Source: CAZGXI01 sp964529715
Lineage (GTDB): Bacteria; Chloroflexota; Anaerolineae; Aggregatilineales; Ch27
Direction of reading: 5' to 3'
Length of the DNA stretch: 64,000 bases
Assembly (NCBI GenBank): GCA_964529715.1
Contig: CAZGXI010000013.1
Coordinates: forward strand, 52,059-116,058
The position numbers and the translations under genes are program-made. Numbering within the stretch: the first letter of the stretch is position 1; each line of letters opens with the position of its first letter. Under the pieces are notes generated by a model. It was given only the letters and a program-made list of their open reading frames with translations, did not search any database and was not told the origin of the DNA. This document shows, piece by piece, positions 16,344-26,500 of the stretch.

Positions 16344-19168
16344 CGGCTACTTCCCTCTATACGGCCCCGTTCCAGCCAGGCGACCGTTTCTTCGGCCAGG
16401 CTCGCCAGCGGCTTGCGCAGGACGGTGCACTCCGGCAGCGAGGCCAGAAAATGTTGCCCGTAGTTCTTGCTCAGGATGCGTCGGTCCAGGATGACCACCA
16501 CACCCCGATCCGTGCGGGTGCGGATCAGGCGGCCAAAGCCCTGCCGAAAGCGCAGGATGGCATCGGGGATGGAATAGTCGTTGAATGAGTTGGCAAACTG
16601 CTCTGCCCGCGCCGCAAAGATTGGATCAGTGGGCACGGCGAAAGGCAGACGGGCGATCACCAACACACTGAGGTCTTCGCCGGGAATATCCACCCCCTCC
16701 CAAAAGCTGCGCGTGCCCAGCAACACGGCGCGCCGGGTTCCTTTAAAACCTTCCAGGAGCGCCTGGCGGCTAGAGCCGTCACTCTGGTCGAACACGGCAA
16801 TGTCGCCCAGCGCCAGGCGCGGCGCAATGGCCTGAGCCGTCTGACGAAGCTGGGTGTAACTGGTGAACAGCACCATCATGCGCCCACCGGTTGCCGCCGC
16901 CAGTTCGATCAGCGTTTGCTCGGTCATGTTCTGATAGCGATATTTGTCCGTCGGCTCCGGCATGTCAGTCGGCAAGTAGAGCAGCGTCGAAGCGCGATAG
17001 TTAAACGGCGATCCTACATCCAGCGTTTTGACGTTGGTCGCCTGGAGACGGCCTTGCAGGTAGTCAAACGATCCTGCCGTTTGTAATGTGGCGCTGGTCA
17101 TAATTACGACATCTTTGGCATGCCACAGGTGCTTTTCGATCAGCGGCCCGACATTGAGCGGCGCGGCGTGCAGGGAAATACGCCCCTGCTCCTGCCCGGC
17201 CTCGATCCAGTAGATCGTATTGCCGTCCGGGCTGGTTGTGAAGGCAGCAAGCTGTTGGTGAACCTCGTTCAGATGGCGCGCGGCAGCCCCCACACTGGCG
17301 ACGATATCCTCATAGTCGGGAATGTCGAAGTCTTTTAGACGGTTTAGTGCCAGCATCAGGCGGCTCATGGCATCAGCGATGCCCGTAGTAAACTGGCTGA
17401 GGGTCGCCCAGGCTTCCTGAATTTTGGCGAAATCCGGCTTGCTGCGCTCGACATCCGTCACGCGCACCTGATTGATGTATTCGCCGGGGCGCAGGTAGTT
17501 GCCATCGCGCAGAAAATGGTACACGGCGGAGAACAGTGCCCCGACGTGGAACTCCATCGCCTTGATCGCCTCTTCGACGGTCTGTACGTAATCGGTCAAC
17601 TGCGCAACGTGGCTTTCAGGGATCGTCCCCCGTGCGTGCTTGAGCAGGTCGCCCAGGATGCCGGAACGTGTTCCTCCCAGGTCGGCAAGCTGGCGGCGCA
17701 AGGCAGCCTGGTCGATGCGGAAACTCAGGCCGTTGGTGGTAGCTTCTTCCAGATGGTGTGCCTCGTCGAGAATCAGATAGCGGTACTCCGGCAACACGCG
17801 GCTGCCAACAGCCACGTCTGAAAGCAACAGGGCGTGGTTGACGATGAGCAGGTGGGCATTTTCGGCCTCGCGGCGGGCCTTATAGAAGGGGCACGCGCCA
17901 TGCATCTGCTCATGGCAGCGTTCCAGCGTACACCCTTCGTCCTCGGCGCTCAGACGCATCCAGGCCCCAATCTCTGCCGGGCCACGCAAGTTGATCTCGC
18001 CCCGGTCGCCGCTGGTGCTTTCCAACAGCCAGATCAGGATTTTGGCGAAAATGCGCAGTTCATCGATGCTGGTCGGCTGACGGCGACGCAGGCTCATCAG
18101 ACGGCGCGGACACAGGTAGTTACTCCGCCCCTTCACAACGGCCGCCTTGAAATCCATCCCCAAGACATCCCGCAGCAAGGGAAGATCTTTGTTGATAAGC
18201 TGATCTTGTAGGTTGATCGTGTTGGTGGAAATGACCACACGCTCATTGTTGGCAACGGCCCAGCAAATCGCCGGAATGAGGTAGGCCATCGATTTGCCCG
18301 TGCCCGTGCCCGCCTCGACCATCAGATGTTGGGCACGGTTGAAAGCCTCGGTTACGGCGCGAAGCATAGTGATTTGCTCCGGGCGATGCTCGTAGCCCTC
18401 CACACGCTGCGCCAGCAGACCGCCGGGTTCCAGCAATGCGGCCAGACTGTCCGAGTCCAGGGAACGGATTTCGGCGTTGGGGCGCAGCGGGCGCCAGTCG
18501 CGCCCGGCAGGGCCGAACAGCTCTTCCAGGTTGTCCAGCGAAGAACCGGCGCGCTGTGGGCGGTCGAAGGCAGTGCGTGCTCGCTCGCGCAACGCCGCCT
18601 CAAAGACCGGCGCGGCGCTCCAGGGCAGCCCGCGCGCCGCATTGGCGATTTCCTGCAAGGTATTCAGTGGCAGGTCCAGAATACGCTGCCACAGTGTCCA
18701 ATACACCTGAACTGTAGCTGTCGCGTCGGTCAGCGCCCGATGCGCGCCGTTGAGCGAAACGCCTAACTGCTGCGCCAGGCTGTTGAGGTTGTAGCGCGGC
18801 GCGGTGGGCAACAGCACCGCAGCCAGTTCATAGGTATCCAACGCCAGATTGTCACGCAACAGGCCCCAGGGCTGCAAGAAAGACAGATCAAAGCTGATAT
18901 TGTGCCCTACCACCGGGGCCAGTCCGACGAAGTCGGCCACGCCCGCCAGCACGCGGCGCAGTTTGGGAGCACCGGTCAGGTCTTCCTGGCGAATACCGGT
19001 GAGAGACGTGATACCGGGCGGAATTTCCCGTTCCACGTCCACAAGGGTACTATACGTCTCCAAAATCTCGCCTTCTTGAAAGCGCACCAGCCCGACTTCC
19101 AGGATGGCGTCTCGCTGAGGATCAAGGCCGGTGGTTTCCAAGTCAATGGCGACGATCTCGCCACGCAT
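16340..19168 (-). CDS. dinG: DinG-like DNA helicase with N-terminal DnaQ-type exonuclease
   Basis: About 942 residues. An N-terminal DEDDh 3'-5' exonuclease domain (IVAIDLETTG, HNISFDLSF, HRALTDATAT) is followed by an XPD/DinG superfamily 2 helicase: Walker A EAGTGTGKS, DEAH box (ILDEAHHLEEA), four Cys between them (NYLC, GCTLERC, GACPF) fitting the 4Fe-4S cluster, and C-terminal motifs GTRSFWEGVDIPG and RFRQGFGRLIR. Such fusions unwind and trim DNA during repair of damage or R-loops. ATG at 19168 is chosen because GGAG lies 7 nt upstream; a TTG at 19180 is less likely. A TATACT box on this strand at 19218-19223 may be its -10. Confidence 0.92.
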   Translation of the reverse strand: MRGEIVAIDLETTGLDPQRDAILEVGLVRFQEGEILETYSTLVDVEREIPPGITSLTGIRQEDLTGAPKLRRVLAGVADFVGLAPVVGHNISFDLSFLQPWGLLRDNLALDTYELAAVLLPTAPRYNLNSLAQQLGVSLNGAHRALTDATATVQVYWTLWQRILDLPLNTLQEIANAARGLPWSAAPVFEAALRERARTAFDRPQRAGSSLDNLEELFGPAGRDWRPLRPNAEIRSLDSDSLAALLEPGGLLAQRVEGYEHRPEQITMLRAVTEAFNRAQHLMVEAGTGTGKSMAYLIPAICWAVANNERVVISTNTINLQDQLINKDLPLLRDVLGMDFKAAVVKGRSNYLCPRRLMSLRRRQPTSIDELRIFAKILIWLLESTSGDRGEINLRGPAEIGAWMRLSAEDEGCTLERCHEQMHGACPFYKARREAENAHLLIVNHALLLSDVAVGSRVLPEYRYLILDEAHHLEEATTNGLSFRIDQAALRRQLADLGGTRSGILGDLLKHARGTIPESHVAQLTDYVQTVEEAIKAMEFHVGALFSAVYHFLRDGNYLRPGEYINQVRVTDVERSKPDFAKIQEAWATLSQFTTGIADAMSRLMLALNRLKDFDIPDYEDIVASVGAAARHLNEVHQQLAAFTTSPDGNTIYWIEAGQEQGRISLHAAPLNVGPLIEKHLWHAKDVVIMTSATLQTAGSFDYLQGRLQATNVKTLDVGSPFNYRASTLLYLPTDMPEPTDKYRYQNMTEQTLIELAAATGGRMMVLFTSYTQLRQTAQAIAPRLALGDIAVFDQSDGSSRQALLEGFKGTRRAVLLGTRSFWEGVDIPGEDLSVLVIARLPFAVPTDPIFAARAEQFANSFNDYSIPDAILRFRQGFGRLIRTRTDRGVVVILDRRILSKNYGQHFLASLPECTVLRKPLASLAEETVAWLERGRIEGSSR

Positions 19169-19378
19169 GGTGGACTCCAAATTCTAGCGCGAGGCAATTC
19201 GACAGATGCAGAAGTGAAGTATAACACACCCCTCAGAAGGCTGCGCACAAATGTATTATTGACCCTGCCACCCTGCTGGCTTACCCTCCAACAGGCCGAC
19301 AAAAAATCTGCTACACTTGTCTGCGCCTGCATTGGAAGCACCGCGCCGCCGGGCGCGGGTTCGGAAGGAGTATGATCC

Positions 19379-20065
19379 ATGCGACGCCTGCTGATCTGTT
19401 TCGCGCTGGGCCTGATCCTGATCGCCTGCACGCCGCCAGACACGCCCACCCCCCTACCAACCTCCCTGCCGGTGCAAGCGCCGCCCTCCACGCCGCCCTT
19501 CGTTATCGTCACGCTGCCGCCGACGCCGGTAATTGAACCGACAGCCACGCCGACACCGCCCTTTGACATTGCTCCCTATATTGGGCGCTGGCAGCTAGAC
19601 TTCCGCTACCAGTTCGCGGGCGGCGACCCCATCGATCAGATGCGCTTTGTCGGCGCGGCAGCCGTTCAGATCGGAGCCAATACGCAGGCGACCGGCCAGG
19701 GCGCGCTCACCACGTTTGCCTTCCGCGAAGGATGTTTTGCCAGCACAATGAACGAGGATGACATCGGCATCTCTGTCGTGGGAGAGGTCGGGCTAGGCGA
19801 CGACGGCAGGTTGGAGCTGACTTTCTGGATCAGGCCGGATAATCCGGGACGCATGGAACGCTATGCGGTGATGTGCCCGGACTTTGAAGCGCCGCTGGAA
19901 TGGGAACAGCAAATGCTATGGCCGACGCTGGCCGCACTGCGCGTCATGCCCTATACCCTGCCGCTGGAATCGGGCGCAGCCATTGATACAACGGTAGAAG
20001 TAACCGGGCCGACAGGTGGCGCGGTGCATGGCACGCTGAACACGTGGATCCGTTTGATACGTTAA
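19379..20065 (+). CDS. Lipoprotein of unknown function with Thr-Pro linker
   Basis: 228 residues. Lipoprotein signal with lipobox LIAC at residue 17, a Thr/Pro-rich tether (about 20-60), then a globular domain starting PYIGRWQLDFRYQ. It contains two Cys (in REGCF and VMCPDF) that may pair. The domain looks beta-rich, perhaps lipocalin-like or a stress-response sensor, but no family is recognised. A TTGACC/TACCCT pair (19259-19264, 19282-19287) is a possible promoter. Divergent from the DinG-like gene. Confidence 0.75.
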   Translation: MRRLLICFALGLILIACTPPDTPTPLPTSLPVQAPPSTPPFVIVTLPPTPVIEPTATPTPPFDIAPYIGRWQLDFRYQFAGGDPIDQMRFVGAAAVQIGANTQATGQGALTTFAFREGCFASTMNEDDIGISVVGEVGLGDDGRLELTFWIRPDNPGRMERYAVMCPDFEAPLEWEQQMLWPTLAALRVMPYTLPLESGAAIDTTVEVTGPTGGAVHGTLNTWIRLIR

Positions 20066-20081
20066 GGGCTTTCGTGCTAAG

Positions 20082-20095
20082 CTGGTAGCTACCAG
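20082..20095. other. Perfect 14-bp palindrome in a gap
   Basis: CTGGTAGCTACCAG is a perfect palindrome between the lipoprotein gene and the ATPase gene, 40 bp before the latter's start. It could be an operator; no copies were noticed elsewhere in the window. Confidence 0.35.
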
Positions 20096-20134
20096 AACCT
20101 CTTGTGCCCTGGCGTCTCTACAGGAGGCGATTTT

Positions 20135-21346
20135 ATGCCTATCCCTGGGCCGGATACCCTGTTCGATTACCGTCAACCCGACGTGGATTACGTCTTCGAC
20201 AAAATAGCGAAGGCCGAATCCTGTTCCCTGGTTGGGATCGGCAGCGCAGGCAAAAGCACGCTGCTGCGCACGCTGATGCAGGATGACACCCTGGCGCGCG
20301 GGAAAAAGAAGCATTTCCCTGAGAATCCTCCGCAGATCATCGTGGCCTTCTTGAACCCGCACAAGATGATCCATCTTCAACGCCGCGCGTTGGAACAGGC
20401 AGGCGCAGCCTGGCCCGGTTATGAAATGATGCTGAACTCCTTGCTGCGTGCCCTGGTGGAGATGGACACCGAAGAGCTGGGTGACAACGAACATTGCATT
20501 GTGGAACTCATCGCCAAAGTGGAAAACTACTATCGCAACCTGTTCGGCGCAGCCGCTTATTTTGGACAGGCCGGGCAGCAGCTTTTTTTGCCGCACCCCT
20601 TGCTCATCCAGACCGGCTTTCGCCACCTGGAAGAGTCGATCTATGCTGTGTTCGATACGGCCAGGCAATGCAGGCAAGATTGGCGGGTCGTCTTTCTCTT
20701 TGACGAAATGGAGGAATTTATCGCCCGCCTGCCGGCTCAATTCTTCCAATCGCTGCGTGGCATTCGAGACGACTTCAAGCAGCGCCTCACTTTTGTGACG
20801 GCCAGCCGCCGCTCGTTGGACGAAATCGTAGATGATGTTGCGCAGCATAAGCTCACGCCCCAGGCTCAGCAGGCATTTAGAGATGGCATGGAGGGATTCG
20901 TCGAATTATTTCGCGGCTTCATGCGCTACCTGGGGCTGCTGGACAAGACCAGCGCCGCCGCGCTGCTGAAACGCCTGGCCCAGCGTTACGATCAGGCGTT
21001 GACCGAAGATGCGCAACGGGAATTGCTTGCCCTGACCGGGCGGCACGCCGGTCTACTGCGCCGGAGTTTTTTGCGAGCCGCTGCGGGCGTATCCCAGGCA
21101 GGAAGCGGCGAATTCGGGGAATATTTGCTGCGTGATCCGGGCGTGCAGCAGGAATGTCAGACGATTTTGGGCAGCCTATCCCCCGACGAGCAGACCGTGT
21201 TGATCCAACTCGTCAAAGGGCAACCGACGCCGGATCGCAGCGTCCTGTATAGCCTGTACAAAAAGCACCTGATCACGCATCCCGACGCCGGCGAGATAGA
21301 AATACGGCTGCCGCTGTTGACCCAGTATCTCAGTCGGCTGGAATAG
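20135..21346 (+). CDS. AAA/STAND-like ATPase with C-terminal winged helix, unknown role
   Basis: 403 residues. Walker A GIGSAGKST near residue 30, Walker B VVFLFDEMEEF near residue 190, then a sensor-like FVTASRRSLDEI, an all-helical lid, and a C-terminal segment (LSPDEQTVLIQLVKG onward) that looks like a winged helix. The layout resembles Orc1/STAND NTPases. ATG at 20135 follows AGGAGG (8 nt) and replaces a TTG 33 nt upstream. There is no fused sensor or effector domain, so it may act with a partner. The following gene is convergent. Function not recognised. Confidence 0.75.
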   Translation: MPIPGPDTLFDYRQPDVDYVFDKIAKAESCSLVGIGSAGKSTLLRTLMQDDTLARGKKKHFPENPPQIIVAFLNPHKMIHLQRRALEQAGAAWPGYEMMLNSLLRALVEMDTEELGDNEHCIVELIAKVENYYRNLFGAAAYFGQAGQQLFLPHPLLIQTGFRHLEESIYAVFDTARQCRQDWRVVFLFDEMEEFIARLPAQFFQSLRGIRDDFKQRLTFVTASRRSLDEIVDDVAQHKLTPQAQQAFRDGMEGFVELFRGFMRYLGLLDKTSAAALLKRLAQRYDQALTEDAQRELLALTGRHAGLLRRSFLRAAAGVSQAGSGEFGEYLLRDPGVQQECQTILGSLSPDEQTVLIQLVKGQPTPDRSVLYSLYKKHLITHPDAGEIEIRLPLLTQYLSRLE

Positions 21347-21400
21347 CTGTGTAGGCGAGAGGACGAGGGGCGATCAGCAGACCGCCCCCCGTTGTGGGCT

Positions 21401-23335
21401 TTAGCTGCCCGACTCGGCTGTCGGCTCTTCGGTCGGTGTTTCCGTCGCTTCGCTTGTGGCTTCCTCGGTCGGGGTCTCGGTCGCTTGGGCTTCGGCGGCA
21501 GCCCGCGCCTCGGCCTCGATGAACTTTTCGACGGCGGTTTCCTGATAACCCTGGAACGTCGCGTCGTCAAAGACGATCACCTGTTGGTCTTCCAACAGAC
21601 TCCGACTGCTATTGGAGAGCAGATACCACACCAACGCCTGGACGGCAGGCCGGGCCAGAGCATCCTGGCTGATTTGGAGCGATACCGGACGCGCAAAGAG
21701 ATAGCTACCGTCGCGGATCGTTTCCAGAGACGGTGTCACACAGCCGTTGCCTGCATCTACCGCCACCGGGATCACGTCTGCCTCGGTCGCCTGGAAGTCG
21801 GCAAAGTCCACATAGGTGATCGCGCCCTCAACGTTAGCAGTCGCAGCAGCGCGCCACAGGCCGTCGTTATTTTCCTGCCGGGCATCGCGGCGCGGGTTGA
21901 GAATTTCCCGTGTGCTCTGGAACAACAAAAAGTCCGTCTGGCTCTCGCCATCACGCGGCAAGAAAATCGTCAGCGGCAGATCAGGAAAATCTTCGCCAAG
22001 CTGATTCCAGTTGGTCACACTGTTGTCACCCTGATCCTGCCATAGGTTGCCGATCTGCTCGGTAGTCAGGCAGGCGGCAAAATCGGCCTCTGCGGGAACG
22101 AGCATCACAACGGCCTGATGACCCAGCGGCACTTCCCACAGGGAAACGCCATTCTGTTCGCAAGCCGCAGCTTCTTCATCCGTCGGCGCGCGCGTGACCG
22201 TCGCCAGGTCGATCTCGCCGTTGCACAGCTTGCGGTAAGCAGCCGGGTTGCCGAACGCCGTCTTCGTGATGGTAACACCGGTATACACATCCGTAAAGGC
22301 GTTGGCAACGTCATTGAGCGGCGGGTATGCGGCGGCGGCATTTTCCACTGTCACCGTGCCGCTGACATCAAAGGCGATGGTATAGCGTGGCTCACCCTCA
22401 GAGAACTGCCGCCCGGTCACGCCTTCGGTCACGTTCGCCGTCGCCTGCTCGACCTGCGCCTCAGCCAGGGGAACAAACCCTTGCTCAGCCACCACCGCCT
22501 GGCCGTCTTCTGCCAGCATCGACTGCACCAGACCGGAAACGGCTTCCCGTTCCAGGCTGGCAGCATTGACGTACAGGTACAAGCCGCGCATAGCCGGATA
22601 GGAGCCGTCTGCGATGGATTCGGGCGATGGTGCGACGCAGCCCGCGCCTTCTAGTTCGTCCAGCGCGATCAGGCGCACGTCGGCCTCGCCGTCGGCAACG
22701 GCGTTCCAGGGCACAAGGCCCACCCCGGCCACATCTTCGGTCACACGGCTGACCAACGTCTGAGGATCGCCTTCAATGGTTGCATCCGCGCGCAGGCCAT
22801 CCCCTGGCAGCAGGTCGTCTAGCAGGCCATAAGCCGCGCTTCCCTGCGGTGGGGCATAGGACACAAAGGACATGGCCCCCCAGTCCGGGTTGATCTGATT
22901 CCAGATGGTGGTGGTATTCGCCGCTGACGGCCCCCACAGAGTCGCCAACTGGGGAAAGGTCAGGCAATCGACAAAGGTGAAGGCCGGATTGGCGATCACG
23001 GCCAGCGCGTTGCTGCCGAGCGGCACTTCGACCCACTGAACATCATTTTCGGCGCACGCAGCTTCTTCTGCTCGCGTGATGGGACGTGCAGCCATAGCAA
23101 TATCGATCTCGCCACCGCACAGGTCTGCCAGGCCAGTATCCGTGCCGGTGATCTCGACGGTGACAGCCGCGCCGCTTTGTTCCTGATAAGCATCGCTCAA
23201 CGGCCCGACGACCGTCGAAACGAGTTGGGAGCCGCGCACCAGAATGGTCTCTTGCTGGGCCAGAACGAGCAGCGGGGCAGCCAGAATCATCAAGGCTAAC
23301 AGGCAGAACAACGCCTGACGCCGGGGAAAGTTCAT
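21401..23335 (-). CDS. Secreted tandem PstS-like (periplasmic binding fold) protein
   Basis: About 644 residues: signal peptide (1-27, ending LVLAQQ), two successive binding-protein domains (about 28-300 and 310-590), and an acidic Thr/Glu repeat tail. The halves share landmarks: CGGEIDIAMAARPIT then EVPLG in the first, CNGEIDLATVTRAPT then EVPLG in the second, and each has a late segment starting SPESIADGSYPA or TPSLETIRDGSYLF. This resembles PstS/PstS-like proteins that bind phosphate. No pstCAB genes are nearby, so it may be a scavenger or sensor. ATG at 23335 follows AAGGAGAA; upstream codons in the frame are not used. Confidence 0.85.
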   Translation of the reverse strand: MNFPRRQALFCLLALMILAAPLLVLAQQETILVRGSQLVSTVVGPLSDAYQEQSGAAVTVEITGTDTGLADLCGGEIDIAMAARPITRAEEAACAENDVQWVEVPLGSNALAVIANPAFTFVDCLTFPQLATLWGPSAANTTTIWNQINPDWGAMSFVSYAPPQGSAAYGLLDDLLPGDGLRADATIEGDPQTLVSRVTEDVAGVGLVPWNAVADGEADVRLIALDELEGAGCVAPSPESIADGSYPAMRGLYLYVNAASLEREAVSGLVQSMLAEDGQAVVAEQGFVPLAEAQVEQATANVTEGVTGRQFSEGEPRYTIAFDVSGTVTVENAAAAYPPLNDVANAFTDVYTGVTITKTAFGNPAAYRKLCNGEIDLATVTRAPTDEEAAACEQNGVSLWEVPLGHQAVVMLVPAEADFAACLTTEQIGNLWQDQGDNSVTNWNQLGEDFPDLPLTIFLPRDGESQTDFLLFQSTREILNPRRDARQENNDGLWRAAATANVEGAITYVDFADFQATEADVIPVAVDAGNGCVTPSLETIRDGSYLFARPVSLQISQDALARPAVQALVWYLLSNSSRSLLEDQQVIVFDDATFQGYQETAVEKFIEAEARAAAEAQATETPTEEATSEATETPTEEPTAESGS

Positions 23336-23560
23336 CGCGGTTCTCCTTGTCACGGGTTTTGAACAGCAGAGTGCACGTTTTTGGCATTTTGACAGGCGGA
23401 GATTGTACACACTTAAGGGCAATTGTCCAGAGCAGGTCGGCAGGCCGCTGGTTTGCTCTCTGGGCCGCGTTCTGGCCCTGAAGTGCGTTTTGTGCTAGAC
23501 TAATAAATGCTGTCTGCGGTTCAATGGACAGAGCGACTGGCATCGTCGGGAAGCAATTCC

Positions 23561-26500
23561 ATGCAATTCAAGTTTCACCTGTACGTACAGAGACATCACA
23601 ACCGCACCTATACCGTCACGCCGATCCCTTTTTTCGACATGACGACCTACGGCATCAACCTGGATGAGATCAAGGCAGAGCTATCGGAAGCCCTGCAAGA
23701 TCGCTTGAACGGAATGCCGCCGCAGTTTCTTCACAACATCGAATACGACGAAGGACTCACGCTGCACAAAGTACATGTGGAAGTGCGCCCCCTCGACCGT
23801 AAGACCCAAAAAAAGCGCCGCGAACAGGTCCGCCTGCTGTTCAGTGTGCTGGTGAAAAAGGATGAGGAAAGCGATCAACTGATTGTCACTGTACCAAAGG
23901 CCGGCCTGCCGCCGCTGAGCTTTTATGTCTACCAGTGGGACGAACTCCAACAAACGGCCAGCACCGAACTGGCCCATTGGCTGGACGGCCTGGCGCTGGA
24001 TCAGTTATTGGAACTCCAACACGCGCGCAGCGAAACGCTGGAAACCCTAGAAGTAGAAATCCAACTCCGTAAGCCGAAAGAGGTCGCATCGTCTAACCCC
24101 TTTGAGCGACGTCTGGGCGAGGAAGAACAGCGTTTTTGGGCGTTGCGCGAAACCGGCATCAACCTCACAGCCCAGGCTGCTGAAGGACGTTTTCGCAAAG
24201 TGTATCGGCGCGATGAGATTGTGCAGGAGGTGATGCACACACTGGCTGCCGGACGCCACAACAGCGTGTTGATCAGTGGCCCAAGCGAGGCTGGGAAGAC
24301 GGCCATCATGCGCGAGGTCGTGCGCCGCATCCAGCGCGAAGAGTGCGACGCGGCGCTGCTCAACCGCCAGGTGTGGATGCTCACGCCGGATCGCTTGATC
24401 GCGGGCGCGCAATATATCGGCACCTGGGAAGAGCGCCTCAAAGACATTGTGGCCGAGTGCCGCCAGAAACAGCACATCCTCTATGTGGAGGACCTGCCCG
24501 GCCTGATCGAGATCGGGCGCTGGTCCAAAAGCGATCAGAACGTCGCCCAGGCGCTGAAACCTCACATCGAAACCGGGGAGGTGATCGTGTTCGGCGAGGC
24601 CAGCGAGGAGCGCCTGCGCATGGGAGAAAGCCTGGCGCCGGGGTTCATCAACCTGTTCCGGGTCATTCATCTGGAGCCGCTGAGCGAAGATGAGACGATG
24701 TCGGTGCTGGGTCATGCGGCGCGCGACCTGGAACGGGAGATGGACATCCGTCTGGAACCGTCTGCGGTCGAGGCTTCGGTGGAACTGACGCGGCGCTTCC
24801 TGCCTTACCGCTCATTCCCTGGCAAGGCGATCCGCCTGCTGGAAAGCGCCGCAGCGGATATGGCGAAGACGCGCACGGGCTTCTTGCGGCCCGTCGTCCG
24901 GCGGGATCAGGTAATCACCACCTTTGCCGCGCAGACCGGAATGCCGGAGTTCATCATCACAGACACAGCCCGCCTGGAACCTGCAGAGGTGGAAAAATAC
25001 TTCCAAAGCCGCATTTTGGGCCAGGAAGAAGCCGTCCAGCGCATGGTAGACCTGGTAACGACCATCAAGGCCGGACTCAACGACCCCGAAAAGCCGTTGG
25101 GGACGTTCATGTTCATCGGCCCGACGGGCGTCGGCAAGACGCAGATGGCCAAGACGCTGGCAGGTTATCTATTCGGGGATGAGGCGCGCCTGATCCGCTT
25201 CGACATGAGCGAGTACATGGGCGCCGACGGCGTGGCCCGGCTGATCGGCGCGTTCAACATCGAGGGTGAACTGACACGCAAAGTGCGCGAACAGCCGTTT
25301 TGCGTGCTGCTGCTGGACGAGTTTGAGAAAGCCGACCCACGCATCTACGACATCTTTCTCCAGGTGCTGGGCGAAGGGCGGCTGACCAACGCGGCTGGCC
25401 GCACAACGTATTTTCACAACGCGATCATCATCATGACTAGCAACCTCGGTTCAGAGCAACGAGCCTTCCGCTCACCGGGGTTCGTGCAGGAAGCGGGCAC
25501 AAACGCCGCCGACGATGCGCTGGCAACGCACTACCGTGCGCGTATCGAGGATTATTTCCGTCCGGAGTTTGTTAACCGCATCGACCAGATCGTGATCTTC
25601 AAACAGCTCACTCGCCAGGCGTTGCGACAGATCGCCGCGCGCGAATTGGGGGACATCCTGCTGCGAGACGGTATCACCCGCCGGAACATTGTCGTGGAAA
25701 TTGACGACTCGGTAATCGACCTGGTGCTAGAAAAAGGCTATAGCCCCGTCTATGGAGCGCGACCGCTCAAACGCGAAATCGAGCGGCTGGTCGTCGCACC
25801 GATGGCCCGCGCGCTGGCCCTGCGCAACCCGCAGGATCAAACCCTGTTTCGCATCCACGCTGAAGGGAACGACATCGCCCTGAAAGCCGTGCCGATTGAC
25901 GACGCGGAACGTATGACCACCGTTGCCTTGAGCAGCGCGATGGATGTCGGCAGCGCCCGCCGGGTCAAACTAGATGGCCCCGGCCTGGTGGAAGGGTTCG
26001 CCGAACTGCGCCGCCAGCTTACCGACTGGGACGAGAGCGAAACCGTCGCCGAGATGCGCACCGCGAAAGAAGAACTGCTCAAAGCCACCGGAGAGCCGGA
26101 CTTCTGGGATAACGGCGAGCGGGCGCGCGACGCTATGACGCGCTTCTACTTTCTGGATCGACTACTGCGCCGCCTGCAACAGTTGATGGATCGCGCCGAA
26201 TACCTGGAAGATTTCGCCATTCTGATCAATCGGGAGCGCGACGCGCGCTACCAGAGCGAACTGGCCTCTGATTACGAAGACCTGTATCGCAACGTCAGCT
26301 ACCTGAATATCGAACTACTGACGGCCCATCTGCCCCATCGCAATCAAGCCATGATGCTGCTCACCAGTTTGGGAACGCCGTCAACCTCGCGGCAAAAGCC
26401 GCACGACGCTTGGGTGCGCCGCCTAAGCGAGATGTACCTGCGCTGGGCCGAGCGCAAAGGCTACGACCGCGACCTGTACTTGTTGACTGCCGACGAAGAA

